From Streptococcus constellatus subsp. constellatus (GTDB taxonomy: Bacteria > Bacillota > Bacilli > Lactobacillales > Streptococcaceae): a DNA stretch of 64,000 nucleotides. The notes beneath the pieces were generated by a model that saw nothing but the letters and a program-made list of their open reading frames with translations, had not been told where the DNA came from and did no database searches. Positions 17,202 through 26,098 of this stretch are shown here, piece by piece; positions within the stretch are counted from its first letter, which is position 1, and every line of letters starts with the position of its first letter. The stretch covers positions 1,364,001-1,428,000 of the forward strand of contig NZ_AP014647.1 of the NCBI RefSeq assembly GCF_023167545.1, given 5' to 3'. A program made the translations under genes and the position numbers.

Positions 17202-18590
17202 ATGTTAACGATAAAGAACGCTCTTGCCTATGTATGGCGCAAAAAAATAAAAACACTGATTATCTTTTTGATCCTGTTAGCCATCTCTACTTTAACACTT
17301 GGCAGTATTGCTGTTAAAAATGCAACAGACGCTGCTTCAAAAGAGACTTTCAAAAATATCACTAGCAGTTTCTCAATGCAGATTAACCGCGAAGTGAACC
17401 AAGGTACGCCTCGCGGAGCAGGAAATCTTAAAGGCGAAGATATCGAAGCTGTGGAAAAAGTTAAAGGTATCTCTGGCTACATCAAACGAATGAATGTTGT
17501 CGCTGACTTAATTGATCACCAATTGGTTGAATCTGGAGAAACTGACTTTGAAAGCGAAGATAGAAAACAAAAATTCGGCCGTGCCATTATGGCAACAGGT
17601 ATCAACGATTCATCTAAAGATGATAAATTTACCGCAGAAACCTTCAAACTAGTTGAAGGTAGACATATCAACAAAAATGACAAAAATGTTGCTTTAATTC
17701 ATAAAGATTTTGCAGAAAAGAACAAACTTAAAGTTGGCGATACGATTAATATAAAATCGAATACTTATGACTATGATAACGTTCGCAAAGCTAATAAAAC
17801 GACTAAAGTGACAGTTATCGGAATTTTTGACGGGAAAAATAAAGGAGGCGTTTCTAGTCCTCAAGAATTGTATGAAAATACCTTTATCACAGACTTAGAA
17901 ACGACTAAAACTTTACAAGGTTCAACAGATAAAAACGCTATTTATCAAGATGCTACTTTCTTTGTAAACGGTAGCCAAGATATTGATAAAGTGATGGCGA
18001 AAGTAAAAGAAATATCATCTATTGATTGGGAAGCCTACACCCTTGTTAAGAGCACAAGCAACTTCCCAGCACTTCAATCTTCTATTAACGGTATTTACGG
18101 CGTTACTGGAAACCTCTTAATCGGAACGCTAATCTTTGGAGCGATTGTTCTTACCCTAGTCTTGTTCTTATGGATCAATGGTCGTAGAAAAGAAATGGGA
18201 ATCATGCTTTCAATGGGAATTAGCAAAACAAAGATTTTCTTCCAATTTATCACAGAAGTTCTCTTTGTAAGTATATTTAGCTTCATTGGTGCTTACTTTG
18301 CAGGTAGTGCTGTCAGCAAGGTGATGGGAAATAGCATTTTAAAACAAGTTACCAGTGGTATTGCTGAAAAACTAGCTCGAGAAGGTAAGAGCGCCAATCT
18401 TGGAGGCGGGGCTGAAGTGGATGGCTTTAACAAGACCCTCACTAGCCTCAATGTACATGTATCTCCTGATGATATGACAAAAGTGGTCATCTTTGGACTT
18501 GCCATTATCATCGTTTCCGTCCTCATTGCTTCAATCACGCTCCTTAGTAAGCAACCAAAAGACTTACTAATGGGAGATAATAGCAAGTAG
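17202..18590 (+). CDS. vex3: Vex-like ABC exporter, permease 2
   Basis: Second FtsX/MacB-type permease, 462 residues, with the same plan: one N-terminal membrane segment, a large external domain (about 40-305), and three C-terminal segments. It ends LLSKQPKDLLMGDNSK, parallel to the end of permease 1. In the pneumococcus this gene is followed by pep27 and the vncRS two-component genes. Here it is followed by a terminator and a repeat, with no regulator in reach. AAGGAGA precedes the start. Confidence 0.87.
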   Translation: MLTIKNALAYVWRKKIKTLIIFLILLAISTLTLGSIAVKNATDAASKETFKNITSSFSMQINREVNQGTPRGAGNLKGEDIEAVEKVKGISGYIKRMNVVADLIDHQLVESGETDFESEDRKQKFGRAIMATGINDSSKDDKFTAETFKLVEGRHINKNDKNVALIHKDFAEKNKLKVGDTINIKSNTYDYDNVRKANKTTKVTVIGIFDGKNKGGVSSPQELYENTFITDLETTKTLQGSTDKNAIYQDATFFVNGSQDIDKVMAKVKEISSIDWEAYTLVKSTSNFPALQSSINGIYGVTGNLLIGTLIFGAIVLTLVLFLWINGRRKEMGIMLSMGISKTKIFFQFITEVLFVSIFSFIGAYFAGSAVSKVMGNSILKQVTSGIAEKLAREGKSANLGGGAEVDGFNKTLTSLNVHVSPDDMTKVVIFGLAIIIVSVLIASITLLSKQPKDLLMGDNSK

Positions 18591-18613
18591 AACACAGAAA
18601 CCATTCATATAAA

Positions 18614-18639
18614 GAGGCTGAGAAAAAGATCTCAGCCTC
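18614..18639 (+). terminator. Terminator of the Vex operon
   Basis: A perfect 10-bp stem GAGGCTGAGA/TCTCAGCCTC with a 6-nt loop is followed by ATTTTATT. The same hairpin family opens the intergenic repeats at 42559 and 7467. Confidence 0.85.
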
Positions 18640-18760
18640 ATTTTATTATGGTCGAAAGCCTTTGACACGGTAGCTAATGCTCAAAGCACTGCTTTTAGGT
18701 TGCAAATAGAACTTGCGGAGCAAGTCACAATTTTGTTCGTCTTTTAGGCTCCAACAAATT
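18640..18760. repeat. Intergenic repeat, copy B
   Basis: The segment at about 18676-18727 aligns by eye with 7544-7592: both contain CTCAAAGnACTnCTTT followed by AACTTGCGnAGCAAGTCAC. It follows the GAGGCTGAGA hairpin at the end of the Vex operon. Confidence 0.5.
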
Positions 18761-18939
18761 TCTTTGATAAACACTTCGTTTTCTTTATCCACCACCTCAA
18801 CAGTCTCCTGGGCTGCTGAGCAACCTGAGCCTAAAAACAAGAGAGCGAAACTAAACATATTCAATTTTTCGTTCTGCCCCACCACCTTACTTGATAAGTT
18901 ACTTTTGCCAACCTTCGAACGGAATAACCTTGGATTCAC
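18646..18939 (-). pseudogene. Remnant lipoprotein gene fused to intergenic repeat copy B
   Basis: A 97-codon frame with a lipoprotein-like leader: a hydrophobic stretch MFSFALLFLGSGC with a plausible lipobox, then a short mature region beginning SAAQETVEVVDKENEV. From about 18727 to 18676 the frame is read through sequence also found at 7544-7592, so the C-terminal third is repeat-derived. I see no strong ribosome site; the leading codon would be GTG. It is best read as the 5' piece of a lipoprotein gene cut short by the repeat. I do not recognise the parent family. Confidence 0.4.
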
Positions 18940-19033
18940 TCTGACATATCAAAGAACGATGTGAAGTTCTTTTGATTTGCTCTCTTAGCCATTGTATGTT
19001 GTTTGCCTTTTTGCTACCAACCCTACTGATTGT

Positions 19034-19576
19034 TTACTGGCTTTTACAGTTCTTTCGATGTGCTTTCAACTTCTTCATAGCCCAGTCATAATGACTTGAT
19101 GTGCTACTAATAAAGTAGGAGCCGAGGGTACTCCCTCCAACCCATTTATAGATGCCCTTTGAAAACAACTCTTCATCCGTAAAATTTTCAGCTAAAACCA
19201 GCACGTTTTTCTGAGATTGATGAAGCATTTTAGTTGCTTCTTCTAACGAAGTCTGTTGATGCTTCTGCCAGAATGCCACATTCAGCTCACCATAGTTTTT
19301 CCAATTATAAGCTAGTGGTAAAAATGACTTTTCTACACCATTTTGATTAGAATACACCCAATTGAGAAGCAATTGTTGCCACTCATAAAGGTGAATGAGA
19401 ACATCTCTAAGATTTTTATCTCTCTTCCAATGAGCTTCTTTCCGTTTCTCATCTTTTGAAAAATCAAATGGGGTATTCAACTCTTCTTCTGTTAATTGAG
19501 AAATCAATGACTGTAGCTTTGCATATTGCTGTGTCGCTGCACTAAGCAACTCAGTCTTGCTAGTCGGCCTTACCAT
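19034..19576 (-). CDS. ClbS/DfsB family four-helix bundle protein
   Basis: About 180 residues of DinB-like four-helix fold. The start MVRPTSKTELLSAATQQYAK, the block LRDVLIHLYEWQQLLLNW and the C-terminal YDWAMKKLKAH match the ClbS/DfsB family. Characterised ClbS is a cyclopropane hydrolase protecting against colibactin; most Firmicute members have no known role. I start it at ATG 19576, preceded by AGAAGGAGAA. An upstream in-frame start at 19624 has no ribosome site. No toxin-biosynthesis neighbours are present. Confidence 0.85.
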   Translation of the reverse strand: MVRPTSKTELLSAATQQYAKLQSLISQLTEEELNTPFDFSKDEKRKEAHWKRDKNLRDVLIHLYEWQQLLLNWVYSNQNGVEKSFLPLAYNWKNYGELNVAFWQKHQQTSLEEATKMLHQSQKNVLVLAENFTDEELFSKGIYKWVGGSTLGSYFISSTSSHYDWAMKKLKAHRKNCKSQ

Positions 19577-19707
19577 GTTAAATTCTCCTTCTGCTTTCTG
19601 AATGAACAGGAAACAACTTGACAATATTGTACTGACTCCAAAAGCTAGATTTTTTGTGTCTGACTTTTGGGATACAGTTCACATCTGTCAAGTTTTTGAT
19701 TTTCTTT

Positions 19708-19845
19708 CTATTTATTATGTCTCATTTTTTCTTTGATTTCACATTGACAGTCACAATCACCACAGTTTCCCTTTCCCTTAATGATATGGTGCAGCGCTGC
19801 GCCAGCTAAAACTAAAATAATGATAGATACAATAATCGTGGACAT
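19708..19845 (-). CDS. FeoB-associated Cys-rich small membrane protein
   Basis: A 45-residue protein starting at ATG 19845 with AGGAGAAATT in front. Residues 3-19 form a single membrane helix; the short tail holds four cysteines in the pattern CGDCDCQC before a Lys-rich end. Small Cys-rich proteins of this kind (virus-attachment p12-like, FeoB-associated) often sit directly after feoB and may act as a metal-handling partner, comparable to FeoC/FeoW. It lies 9 bases from the feoB stop, so it is the third gene of the feo operon. Confidence 0.8.
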   Translation of the reverse strand: MSTIIVSIIILVLAGAALHHIIKGKGNCGDCDCQCEIKEKMRHNK

Positions 19846-19853
19846 AATTTCTC

Positions 19854-21998
19854 CTATACTGTTTGATGTGTCAGACTATCTAAAGTGATAACTTCTACTT
19901 TTTCTTTCCGTGCTTTTCTAAAGATGAAATAGAGACCAACTGCTACAACGAACAAAGCAAAAATAGTCCCAAAAGATATTCCTTTTCCATATAGCAACGC
20001 TTGACCAAACTGATAAATCACAAGACTAACATTATAAGCCAGTAGCGTTTGGAAAGATAGAGCAATCCATGTCCACTTTGCATTGCCCATTTCGCGATGA
20101 ATTGCACCAATCGCTGCAAAACAAGGGGCACAAAGCAAGTTAAAGACAAGAAATGAATAGGCAGAAAGTGCCGTATAATGCTGTTGGAGATTGCTCCATA
20201 GTTCTTTCGTAGTCTCTGTCGCATCAGTCACTTTATACAAAATTCCAAAAGTCGAAATCACCGTCTCTTTAGCTAATAAGCCGGTGATGGCCGCTACAGT
20301 TGCTCGCCAATTACCAAATCCAAGAGGAGTAAAGATCCAAGCTAGTCCCTTTCCTAAGGTCGCTAGAATACTATTTTCCGTTTTGACAGCCTGCAAGCTA
20401 AAATTGTAAGAGCTAGCAAACCAAATAAAAATGTTGGTCACAAAGATAATCGTTCCAGCCCGTTTGATAAAACTCAAAGCCTTCTGTCCTGCATAACGCA
20501 AAACAGTTTTGACTTGTGGCAAATGATAACTCGGCAGCTCCATGATAAAAGGTGCCACAACACCACCGAGAATCGTTGTCTTTTTCAGAGCAATTCCCGA
20601 TAAAACAATGGCTCCCATTCCAACAAAATAAGCGCTTGGTGCAATCCAAGGATTATTAGGGAAGAATGCTCCAGCAATCAAAGAAATAATTGGTAATTTG
20701 GCGGAGCAAGGCATAAATGTTGTTGTCATAATCGTAATCCTACGGTCACGTTCATTTTCAATAGTTCTACTCGCCATAACGCCAGGAACACCACATCCCG
20801 TAGAAATCAGCATAGGAATAAAAGATTTCCCAGATAAGCCAAAGCGTCTAAACAGCCGATCCATAACAAAGGCAATCCGACTCATATAACCAATGTCTTC
20901 CAAAATTCCCAAGCAAACAAATAAGACGAAAATCTGCGGAACAAAGCCCAAGACAGCTCCACAACCTGCAACAATCCCATCAACAATCAAAGATTGAAGC
21001 CAATCAGATACTGCTAAGTGTTCCAACAGTGATTTGATACCATTCGGAATCCATTCTCCAAAGAGGATGTCGTTTGTCCAATCCGTTCCCATCGTTCCAA
21101 TCGTTTGAATAGAGAGGAAATACACCAACCACATAACAAGCGCAAAGATTGGTAAAGCTAAATAACGATTGGTCACAATACGGTCAATCTTGTCTGACAA
21201 ACTTAATTTAGTAACATCGGCTTGCAGCACCATTTTGACTGCTGACTCAATAAACTCATAGCGCGCATTAACAACAATGGTCTCTGCGTCTTCAGTGTAG
21301 ATTTCCTCCGTAATCCTAATCGCATCTTCAATCTCCGCTTTTTGGAAATCAGACAACACCAGCTGTTCGGATAATTCTTTATCGCGTTCAAAAAGCTTAA
21401 TGGCATAAAAACGAGCCTGTTTTTGAGGCACTGCATTTCCTAAAATGCGGATAATTTCTGACAAAGCCGCTTCAAAATGACTGTCGTAAACAGGATAGAG
21501 CGTTTCATCCGTGCGCTCCATTTCTCGTAAGACCTGCTGCATGACTTGGTCAATCCCAGTCTTTTTCAAAGCACTGGTCGCAACGACTGGCACACCTAGC
21601 TGATAACTTAATTTAGTCGTATCGATCCATTTCCCTTGTTTTTCAACGACATCGCTCATATTTAAAGCCAGCACAACCGGAATTCCTGTCTCAATCAATT
21701 GCAAGCTCAAGTATAGATTTCGTTCCAAATTGGTTGCGTCAACTACATCCAAAATCCCGTCTGCATTACCGCTTAAAAGATAATTTCTACTAACCACTTC
21801 TTCAGAAGTATAAGGCGACAACGAGTAAATTCCCGGTAGGTCTTGGATAATAATTTTTTTGTTTTTGCTAAACAGACCACTTTTCTTCTCGACAGTGACA
21901 CCAGGCCAATTTCCCACATGCTGGCTACTACCAGTTAATAGGTTAAACAAACTAGTCTTTCCACTATTCGGATTTCCCGCAAGCGCTAATTCTTTCAT
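19854..21998 (-). CDS. feoB: Ferrous iron transport protein B
   Basis: Fe(II) uptake GTPase and membrane pore, 714 residues. The N-terminal G domain has G1 GNPNSGKTS (8-16), G3 DLPG near 53 and G4 NMSD near 112. A helical guanine-dissociation-inhibitor region follows, then the membrane part from about residue 280 with Gate motifs SRIAFVMDRLFRRFGLSGKS and STGCGVPGVMASRTIE. Overlaps feoA by 4 bases. Length and motifs are typical. Confidence 0.97.
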   Translation of the reverse strand: MKELALAGNPNSGKTSLFNLLTGSSQHVGNWPGVTVEKKSGLFSKNKKIIIQDLPGIYSLSPYTSEEVVSRNYLLSGNADGILDVVDATNLERNLYLSLQLIETGIPVVLALNMSDVVEKQGKWIDTTKLSYQLGVPVVATSALKKTGIDQVMQQVLREMERTDETLYPVYDSHFEAALSEIIRILGNAVPQKQARFYAIKLFERDKELSEQLVLSDFQKAEIEDAIRITEEIYTEDAETIVVNARYEFIESAVKMVLQADVTKLSLSDKIDRIVTNRYLALPIFALVMWLVYFLSIQTIGTMGTDWTNDILFGEWIPNGIKSLLEHLAVSDWLQSLIVDGIVAGCGAVLGFVPQIFVLFVCLGILEDIGYMSRIAFVMDRLFRRFGLSGKSFIPMLISTGCGVPGVMASRTIENERDRRITIMTTTFMPCSAKLPIISLIAGAFFPNNPWIAPSAYFVGMGAIVLSGIALKKTTILGGVVAPFIMELPSYHLPQVKTVLRYAGQKALSFIKRAGTIIFVTNIFIWFASSYNFSLQAVKTENSILATLGKGLAWIFTPLGFGNWRATVAAITGLLAKETVISTFGILYKVTDATETTKELWSNLQQHYTALSAYSFLVFNLLCAPCFAAIGAIHREMGNAKWTWIALSFQTLLAYNVSLVIYQFGQALLYGKGISFGTIFALFVVAVGLYFIFRKARKEKVEVITLDSLTHQTV

Positions 21999-22471
21999 TG
22001 TTTTGCTTCCTTTTCACCTTTCACCACACTAATCAAGCTAGCCTCCGACTTTCTTAAGGTCAAGTCATAGCCCCTAAGCTTAATCTCAAGTGGATCACCC
22101 AACGGTGCAACTTTTTGCAATTGAACGTTTGTGTTTTTGGTCAACCCCATGTCCATCAACCGTCGTTTTAAAGCACCATCTGCATGAATTGCTTCGATGT
22201 ATGCCGAATCTCCAATAGCCAACTCAGATAAAGGAAGAGAAGATTTGCTACTGCCCTTTGGCACAACATCCAGTTTTTTCAAAATAGAATTATCCAAGGC
22301 AATCCTCGCAGCTCGAACTAAGAGAATAGCTGTGTCGTTTGTTTTTGAAATGACTTGAATAAAACTGCCTATCTTAATCCCTAGATCAGCTAAATGACGG
22401 ACACTCGCTTCCTCTAGATCGATTCCGACAATTTCATATTCTGTTACTAATTTTATTTGAGATAAATCCAT
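21995..22471 (-). CDS. feoA: Ferrous iron transport protein A, tandem FeoA domains
   Basis: Cytosolic SH3-like partner of FeoB, 158 residues. Two FeoA-type domains are visible: residues 1-68 (EYEIVGIDLEEASVRHLADLGIK) and residues 80-150 (IGDSAYIEAIHADGALKRRL, then DMGLTKNTNVQLQKVAPLG). Single-domain FeoA is about 75 residues, so this is a duplicated, fused form, as commonly seen in streptococci. First gene of the operon, with a palindrome at its promoter (22534-22559). Confidence 0.93.
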   Translation of the reverse strand: MDLSQIKLVTEYEIVGIDLEEASVRHLADLGIKIGSFIQVISKTNDTAILLVRAARIALDNSILKKLDVVPKGSSKSSLPLSELAIGDSAYIEAIHADGALKRRLMDMGLTKNTNVQLQKVAPLGDPLEIKLRGYDLTLRKSEASLISVVKGEKEAKQ

Positions 22472-22518
22472 ACTCTCTCCTTTTTATTTTGTCAAGAAAT
22501 ATGCTTACTACCATCATT

Positions 22519-22559
22519 AGTATACCACTTTTTTCTAAGAATTTCTGACAATTCTAAGA
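22519..22559 (-). promoter_or_regulatory. feoA promoter with overlapping palindrome
   Basis: On the minus strand an extended -10 TGGTATACT (hexamer 22519-22524) stands upstream of feoA. A near-perfect inverted repeat TCTAAGAATT/AATTCTAAGA (22534-22543 and 22550-22559; one mismatch) covers the position of the -35. The layout suggests a repressor site for an iron or redox regulator. The regulator is not identified. Confidence 0.5.
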
Positions 22560-22581
22560 TAGATAAGCAAAAATTATTGCA

Positions 22582-22622
22582 AAATAAATATCCCCTAAGC
22601 AGATGCCTAGAGGACATATTTA
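22582..22622 (-). terminator. Terminator after the YkuJ-family gene
   Basis: Arms AAATATGTCCTCTAGGC and GCTTAGGGGATATTT pair with few mismatches, followed on the minus strand by ATTTT. It separates this gene from feoA. Confidence 0.75.
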
Positions 22623-22638
22623 TTAGAGACTAACAAAT

Positions 22639-22869
22639 TTAATATAACAATTCATAGATTTCCATTGCAATCAAATCAATGCTATCAAAAGTATAGGTTT
22701 CACGCGCTGCAACATCGCGAAGAGTGAATACTGAGCCATTTTCTTCGTCATAGCTATAAGTTACTTCTGCTACAACAACCCCGTCACGTTCAAAATTACG
22801 TTTCAAATTGCCACCATCTTTTGTCATAGCATCTAAACGATTGATAATTCTTACTAAATGTGATTCCAT
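22639..22869 (-). CDS. YkuJ/DUF1797 family protein
   Basis: Small conserved Firmicute protein of 76 residues with no established function. The family end pattern YTFDSIDLIAMEIYELLY matches B. subtilis YkuJ. I start at ATG 22869 because AGGAGAAGG is at ideal distance; the in-frame ATG at 22887 lies upstream of that site. Single-gene unit with its own terminator. Confidence 0.85.
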   Translation of the reverse strand: MESHLVRIINRLDAMTKDGGNLKRNFERDGVVVAEVTYSYDEENGSVFTLRDVAARETYTFDSIDLIAMEIYELLY

Positions 22870-23007
22870 TTTCCTTCTCCTATTCATTTATACGTTACTA
22901 TTTTACCACAAATGAAAGATGAAATACCAGCAAAAGACCCATTTTTGGTAAATTTAACACAAAATGAAACGCTCAAATATAAAATTCTATCTTTTAACAC
23001 TTTATTC

Positions 23008-23035
23008 TTGCAATGTTTTAGAATACTGCTATAAT
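23008..23035 (+). promoter_or_regulatory. clpE promoter
   Basis: -35 TTGCAA (23008-23013), 16-bp spacer and an extended -10 TGCTATAAT (hexamer 23030-23035), about 75 bp upstream of clpE. Confidence 0.75.
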
Positions 23036-23047
23036 GAAAATAAGAAG

Positions 23048-23064
23048 TTTGACTATTATTGACC
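23048..23064 (+). promoter_or_regulatory. CtsR operator of clpE
   Basis: TTTGACT-ATT-ATTGACC is the reverse orientation of the CtsR direct repeat (GGTCAAA-N3-GGTCAAA) with one mismatch per arm. It begins 12 bp after the -10 hexamer, right around the transcription start, the usual place for heat-shock repression by CtsR. Confidence 0.85.
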
Positions 23065-23107
23065 AATTGATTTCCGTCAAGCAAATTTTAAAAGAAAGAG
23101 GTAGCAC

Positions 23108-25387
23108 ATGCTTTGTCAAAATTGTAAAATAAACGAATCAACTATTCACCTTTACACAAATGTGAATGGAAAACAACACCAAGTTGACCTCTGTCAAAAT
23201 TGTTATCAAATCATGAAAACAGACCCAAATAATGCCTTATTTCGTGGCATGACCAATATGAACAATCAAAATAATTTAGACCCTTTTGATGATTTCTTTA
23301 GCAATCTAGGGAATTTTCAAAATCATCAAGAACCGCAGACCCCTCCTACTCAATCAGGTGGCGGATACGGCAACGGAGGCTATGGTTCCAATCAAGGTGG
23401 CAGCACGCGCCAACAAGTACCACAACAACCCAAAGGCCTCCTAGAAGAATTTGGTATCAATGTAACTGAATTTGCTCGGCGGGGCGAGATTGACCCTGTA
23501 ATTGGTCGTGACGAAGAAATTGTGCGCGTCATTGAAATCCTCAATCGTAGAACGAAGAACAATCCTGTCCTCATCGGAGAGCCCGGTGTCGGTAAAACAG
23601 CAGTTGTCGAAGGCTTGGCTCAGAAAATTGTAGACGGTGATGTGCCACATAAACTCCAAGGCAAAGAAGTCATTCGTTTAGATGTCGTTAGTTTGGTTCA
23701 AGGGACTGGGATCCGTGGTCAATTTGAAGAACGAATGCAAAAACTCATGAACGAAATTCGCTCTCGTCAGGATGTTATATTATTCATTGATGAAATTCAC
23801 GAAATTGTTGGAGCTGGTTCTGCTGGCGATGGAAATATGGATGCTGGAAACATCCTAAAACCAGCACTTGCTCGCGGTGAACTCCAATTAGTCGGTGCCA
23901 CAACTCTCAATGAATACCGGATTATCGAAAAAGATGCTGCACTGGAACGCCGTATGCAGCCTGTAAAAGTTGATGAACCAACAGTTGAAGAAACGATCAC
24001 TATCCTCAAAGGTATTCAAAAGAAATACGAAGACTATCACCACGTCAAATACACAGACGATGCCATTGAAGCAGCAGCTGTCTTGTCCAATCGTTATATC
24101 CAAGATCGCTTCTTGCCTGATAAGGCCATTGACTTGCTAGACGAAGCAGGCTCTAAGATGAATCTGACACTTAACTTTGTCGATCCAAAAATCATTGATC
24201 AACGATTGGTAGAAGCTGAAAACCTCAAGGCACAAGCTACTCGTGATGAAGATTTTGAAAAAGCTGCTTATTTCCGTGACCAAATTGCCAAATACAAAGA
24301 AATGCAGCAAAATAAAATGGCTGATCAAGATACGCCTCTTATCAGTGAAAAAACCATTGAACATATCATTGAGCAAAAGACAAATATTCCAGTTGGCGAC
24401 TTGAAAGAAAAGGAACAATCACAATTGATTAGTCTGGCTGATGATTTGAAAGCTCATGTCATTGGTCAAGATGATGCTGTTGATAAAATTGCGAAGGCCA
24501 TTCGCCGTAATCGAGTTGGACTAGGTACACCAGACCGACCAATTGGTTCTTTCCTTTTTGTTGGGCCAACCGGTGTCGGCAAAACAGAACTTTCTAAACA
24601 ACTAGCGATTGAGCTCTTTGGTTCAGCTGACAGCATGATTCGTTTTGATATGAGTGAGTATATGGAAAAACATAGCGTAGCAAAACTCGTCGGAGCGCCT
24701 CCAGGTTACATTGGCTACGAAGAAGCTGGACAATTAACAGAACGTGTACGTCGTAATCCTTATTCTCTCATTTTACTTGATGAAATAGAAAAAGCTCACC
24801 CAGATGTCATGCATATGTTCTTACAAGTACTGGATGACGGACGTCTGACAGATGGACAAGGTCGGACAGTCAGTTTCAAAGATACGATTATCATTATGAC
24901 TTCCAACGCCGGTACTGGAAAAGTCGAAGCAAACGTTGGATTTGGTGCAGCGCGTGAAGGACGAACTAATTCTGTTATCGGTGAATTAGGAAACTTCTTC
25001 AGTCCAGAATTTATGAACCGTTTCGATGGTATTATTGAGTTCAAATCTCTTAGCAAGGAAAATCTCCTACAAATCGTAGATTTGATGCTTGAAGATGTGA
25101 ATAAACGCTTAGCTGTAAATGGTATTCACCTAGACGTAACAGACAAAGTCAAGGAAAAATTAGTTAATCTTGGTTACGATCCAAAAATGGGAGCTCGTCC
25201 ACTTCGTCGGACAATCCAAGATCACATCGAGGATGCTATCACCGACTACTATCTTGAACATCCAAGCGAAAAAGAGCTCAAAGCTGTCATGACGAGCAAT
25301 AGCAAGATTGTTATCAAGTCGTCCAAAAAGTCTGAAAACGAGACCGAAAAAGAAATTAAAACAACAGCAGACGACACTGCTAACTGA
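23108..25387 (+). CDS. clpE: ATP-dependent Clp protease ATPase ClpE
   Basis: HSP100 unfoldase of 759 residues that feeds ClpP. An N-terminal zinc finger CxxC-x22-CxxC (LCQNCK... LCQNCY, residues 2-35) is diagnostic for ClpE. A Gly/Gln linker precedes AAA domain 1 (Walker [10 protein letters not shown] near 158) and a UVR-like coiled middle ([16 protein letters not shown] near 385). AAA domain 2 has GPTGVGKTE near 490. No N-terminal Clp-N repeat is present, as expected. Under CtsR control by the operator described. Confidence 0.97.
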   Translation: MLCQNCKINESTIHLYTNVNGKQHQVDLCQNCYQIMKTDPNNALFRGMTNMNNQNNLDPFDDFFSNLGNFQNHQEPQTPPTQSGGGYGNGGYGSNQGGSTRQQVPQQPKGLLEEFGINVTEFARRGEIDPVIGRDEEIVRVIEILNRRTKNNPVLIGEPGVGKTAVVEGLAQKIVDGDVPHKLQGKEVIRLDVVSLVQGTGIRGQFEERMQKLMNEIRSRQDVILFIDEIHEIVGAGSAGDGNMDAGNILKPALARGELQLVGATTLNEYRIIEKDAALERRMQPVKVDEPTVEETITILKGIQKKYEDYHHVKYTDDAIEAAAVLSNRYIQDRFLPDKAIDLLDEAGSKMNLTLNFVDPKIIDQRLVEAENLKAQATRDEDFEKAAYFRDQIAKYKEMQQNKMADQDTPLISEKTIEHIIEQKTNIPVGDLKEKEQSQLISLADDLKAHVIGQDDAVDKIAKAIRRNRVGLGTPDRPIGSFLFVGPTGVGKTELSKQLAIELFGSADSMIRFDMSEYMEKHSVAKLVGAPPGYIGYEEAGQLTERVRRNPYSLILLDEIEKAHPDVMHMFLQVLDDGRLTDGQGRTVSFKDTIIIMTSNAGTGKVEANVGFGAAREGRTNSVIGELGNFFSPEFMNRFDGIIEFKSLSKENLLQIVDLMLEDVNKRLAVNGIHLDVTDKVKEKLVNLGYDPKMGARPLRRTIQDHIEDAITDYYLEHPSEKELKAVMTSNSKIVIKSSKKSENETEKEIKTTADDTAN

Positions 25388-25398
25388 CTATGAAAATC

Positions 25399-25432
25399 AC
25401 TCCTTAGAAGTTTCTCTAGGGAGTAATTTTTC
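25399..25432. terminator. Terminator between clpE and the GyrI-like gene
   Basis: ACTCCTTAGA pairs with TCTAGGGAGT with one mismatch, followed by AATTTTT on the plus strand. It serves clpE and possibly the converging gene. Confidence 0.78.
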
Positions 25433-25433
25433 G

Positions 25434-26039
25434 TTACTGAACTCTATATCTCAAAATTGTCTTCAACTTCTGGAGAGCTGTTCGATTTTTATTGTTCAAA
25501 TAAATTTCACGATGATATGCTGTGCAGCGTTTTAACCCATTTTCTTGACAGAAAGCATCCATTTTCGCGAAGATTTGTGGTTCATCGTCAAATGATCCTA
25601 CATGAAACATGGAAACGCTGCTTCCTTCGCTTATTCGTTCAAAGCGAATCTCATTATAAAACGGATTTGGTTTTTTCACTTTTACTTTTTCGAGAGCTGT
25701 TTCAACCATTTCATTTGTAATAAACTCTGGCTGAGCAATCATAATCGTATAAACCAAGTCATCTTTTACTAAAACTTCTGCTTCTTTTTGCCACCAAATC
25801 CCTTCCAGCGGATAGACTGTAAAATCTGTCACTTCTAGCTCTGGATTGGATTTTTTATAATCCATTTTAACTGCATAAGCAAGAGAGTGCAGAGCCAAAA
25901 CCCGCTCAGAGAAATCAGGGCTATTTGGATTGCCTGCTCCGTCAATCATAATGAAAGCTTGCTCCGGAACCGTTACTAGCGTCGGACTTGCCTTTACACC
26001 ATATATAGCTTTTTCAGCCCTTCTCCATTCATATTTCAT
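25434..26039 (-). CDS. GyrI-like small-molecule-binding domain protein
   Basis: 201 residues with the SOUL/GyrI-like (AraC effector-binding) fold as a stand-alone protein. Recognisable parts are AFIMIDGAGNPNSPDFSERVLALHSLAYAVKM and YPLEGIWWQKEA, typical of the YwiB/GyrI-like Firmicute group. Members bind hydrophobic cations or hydrolyse small toxins in a few cases; most are unstudied. It lies 60 bases downstream of the broken WYL regulator on the same strand, a frequent pairing that suggests the regulator once controlled it. Confidence 0.8.
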   Translation of the reverse strand: MKYEWRRAEKAIYGVKASPTLVTVPEQAFIMIDGAGNPNSPDFSERVLALHSLAYAVKMDYKKSNPELEVTDFTVYPLEGIWWQKEAEVLVKDDLVYTIMIAQPEFITNEMVETALEKVKVKKPNPFYNEIRFERISEGSSVSMFHVGSFDDEPQIFAKMDAFCQENGLKRCTAYHREIYLNNKNRTALQKLKTILRYRVQ

Positions 26040-26098
26040 TTGTTCACCCCTTCCGTTTTTCTATCATCAGCATAACAAAGTAAACTTGTCAGTTTCTG

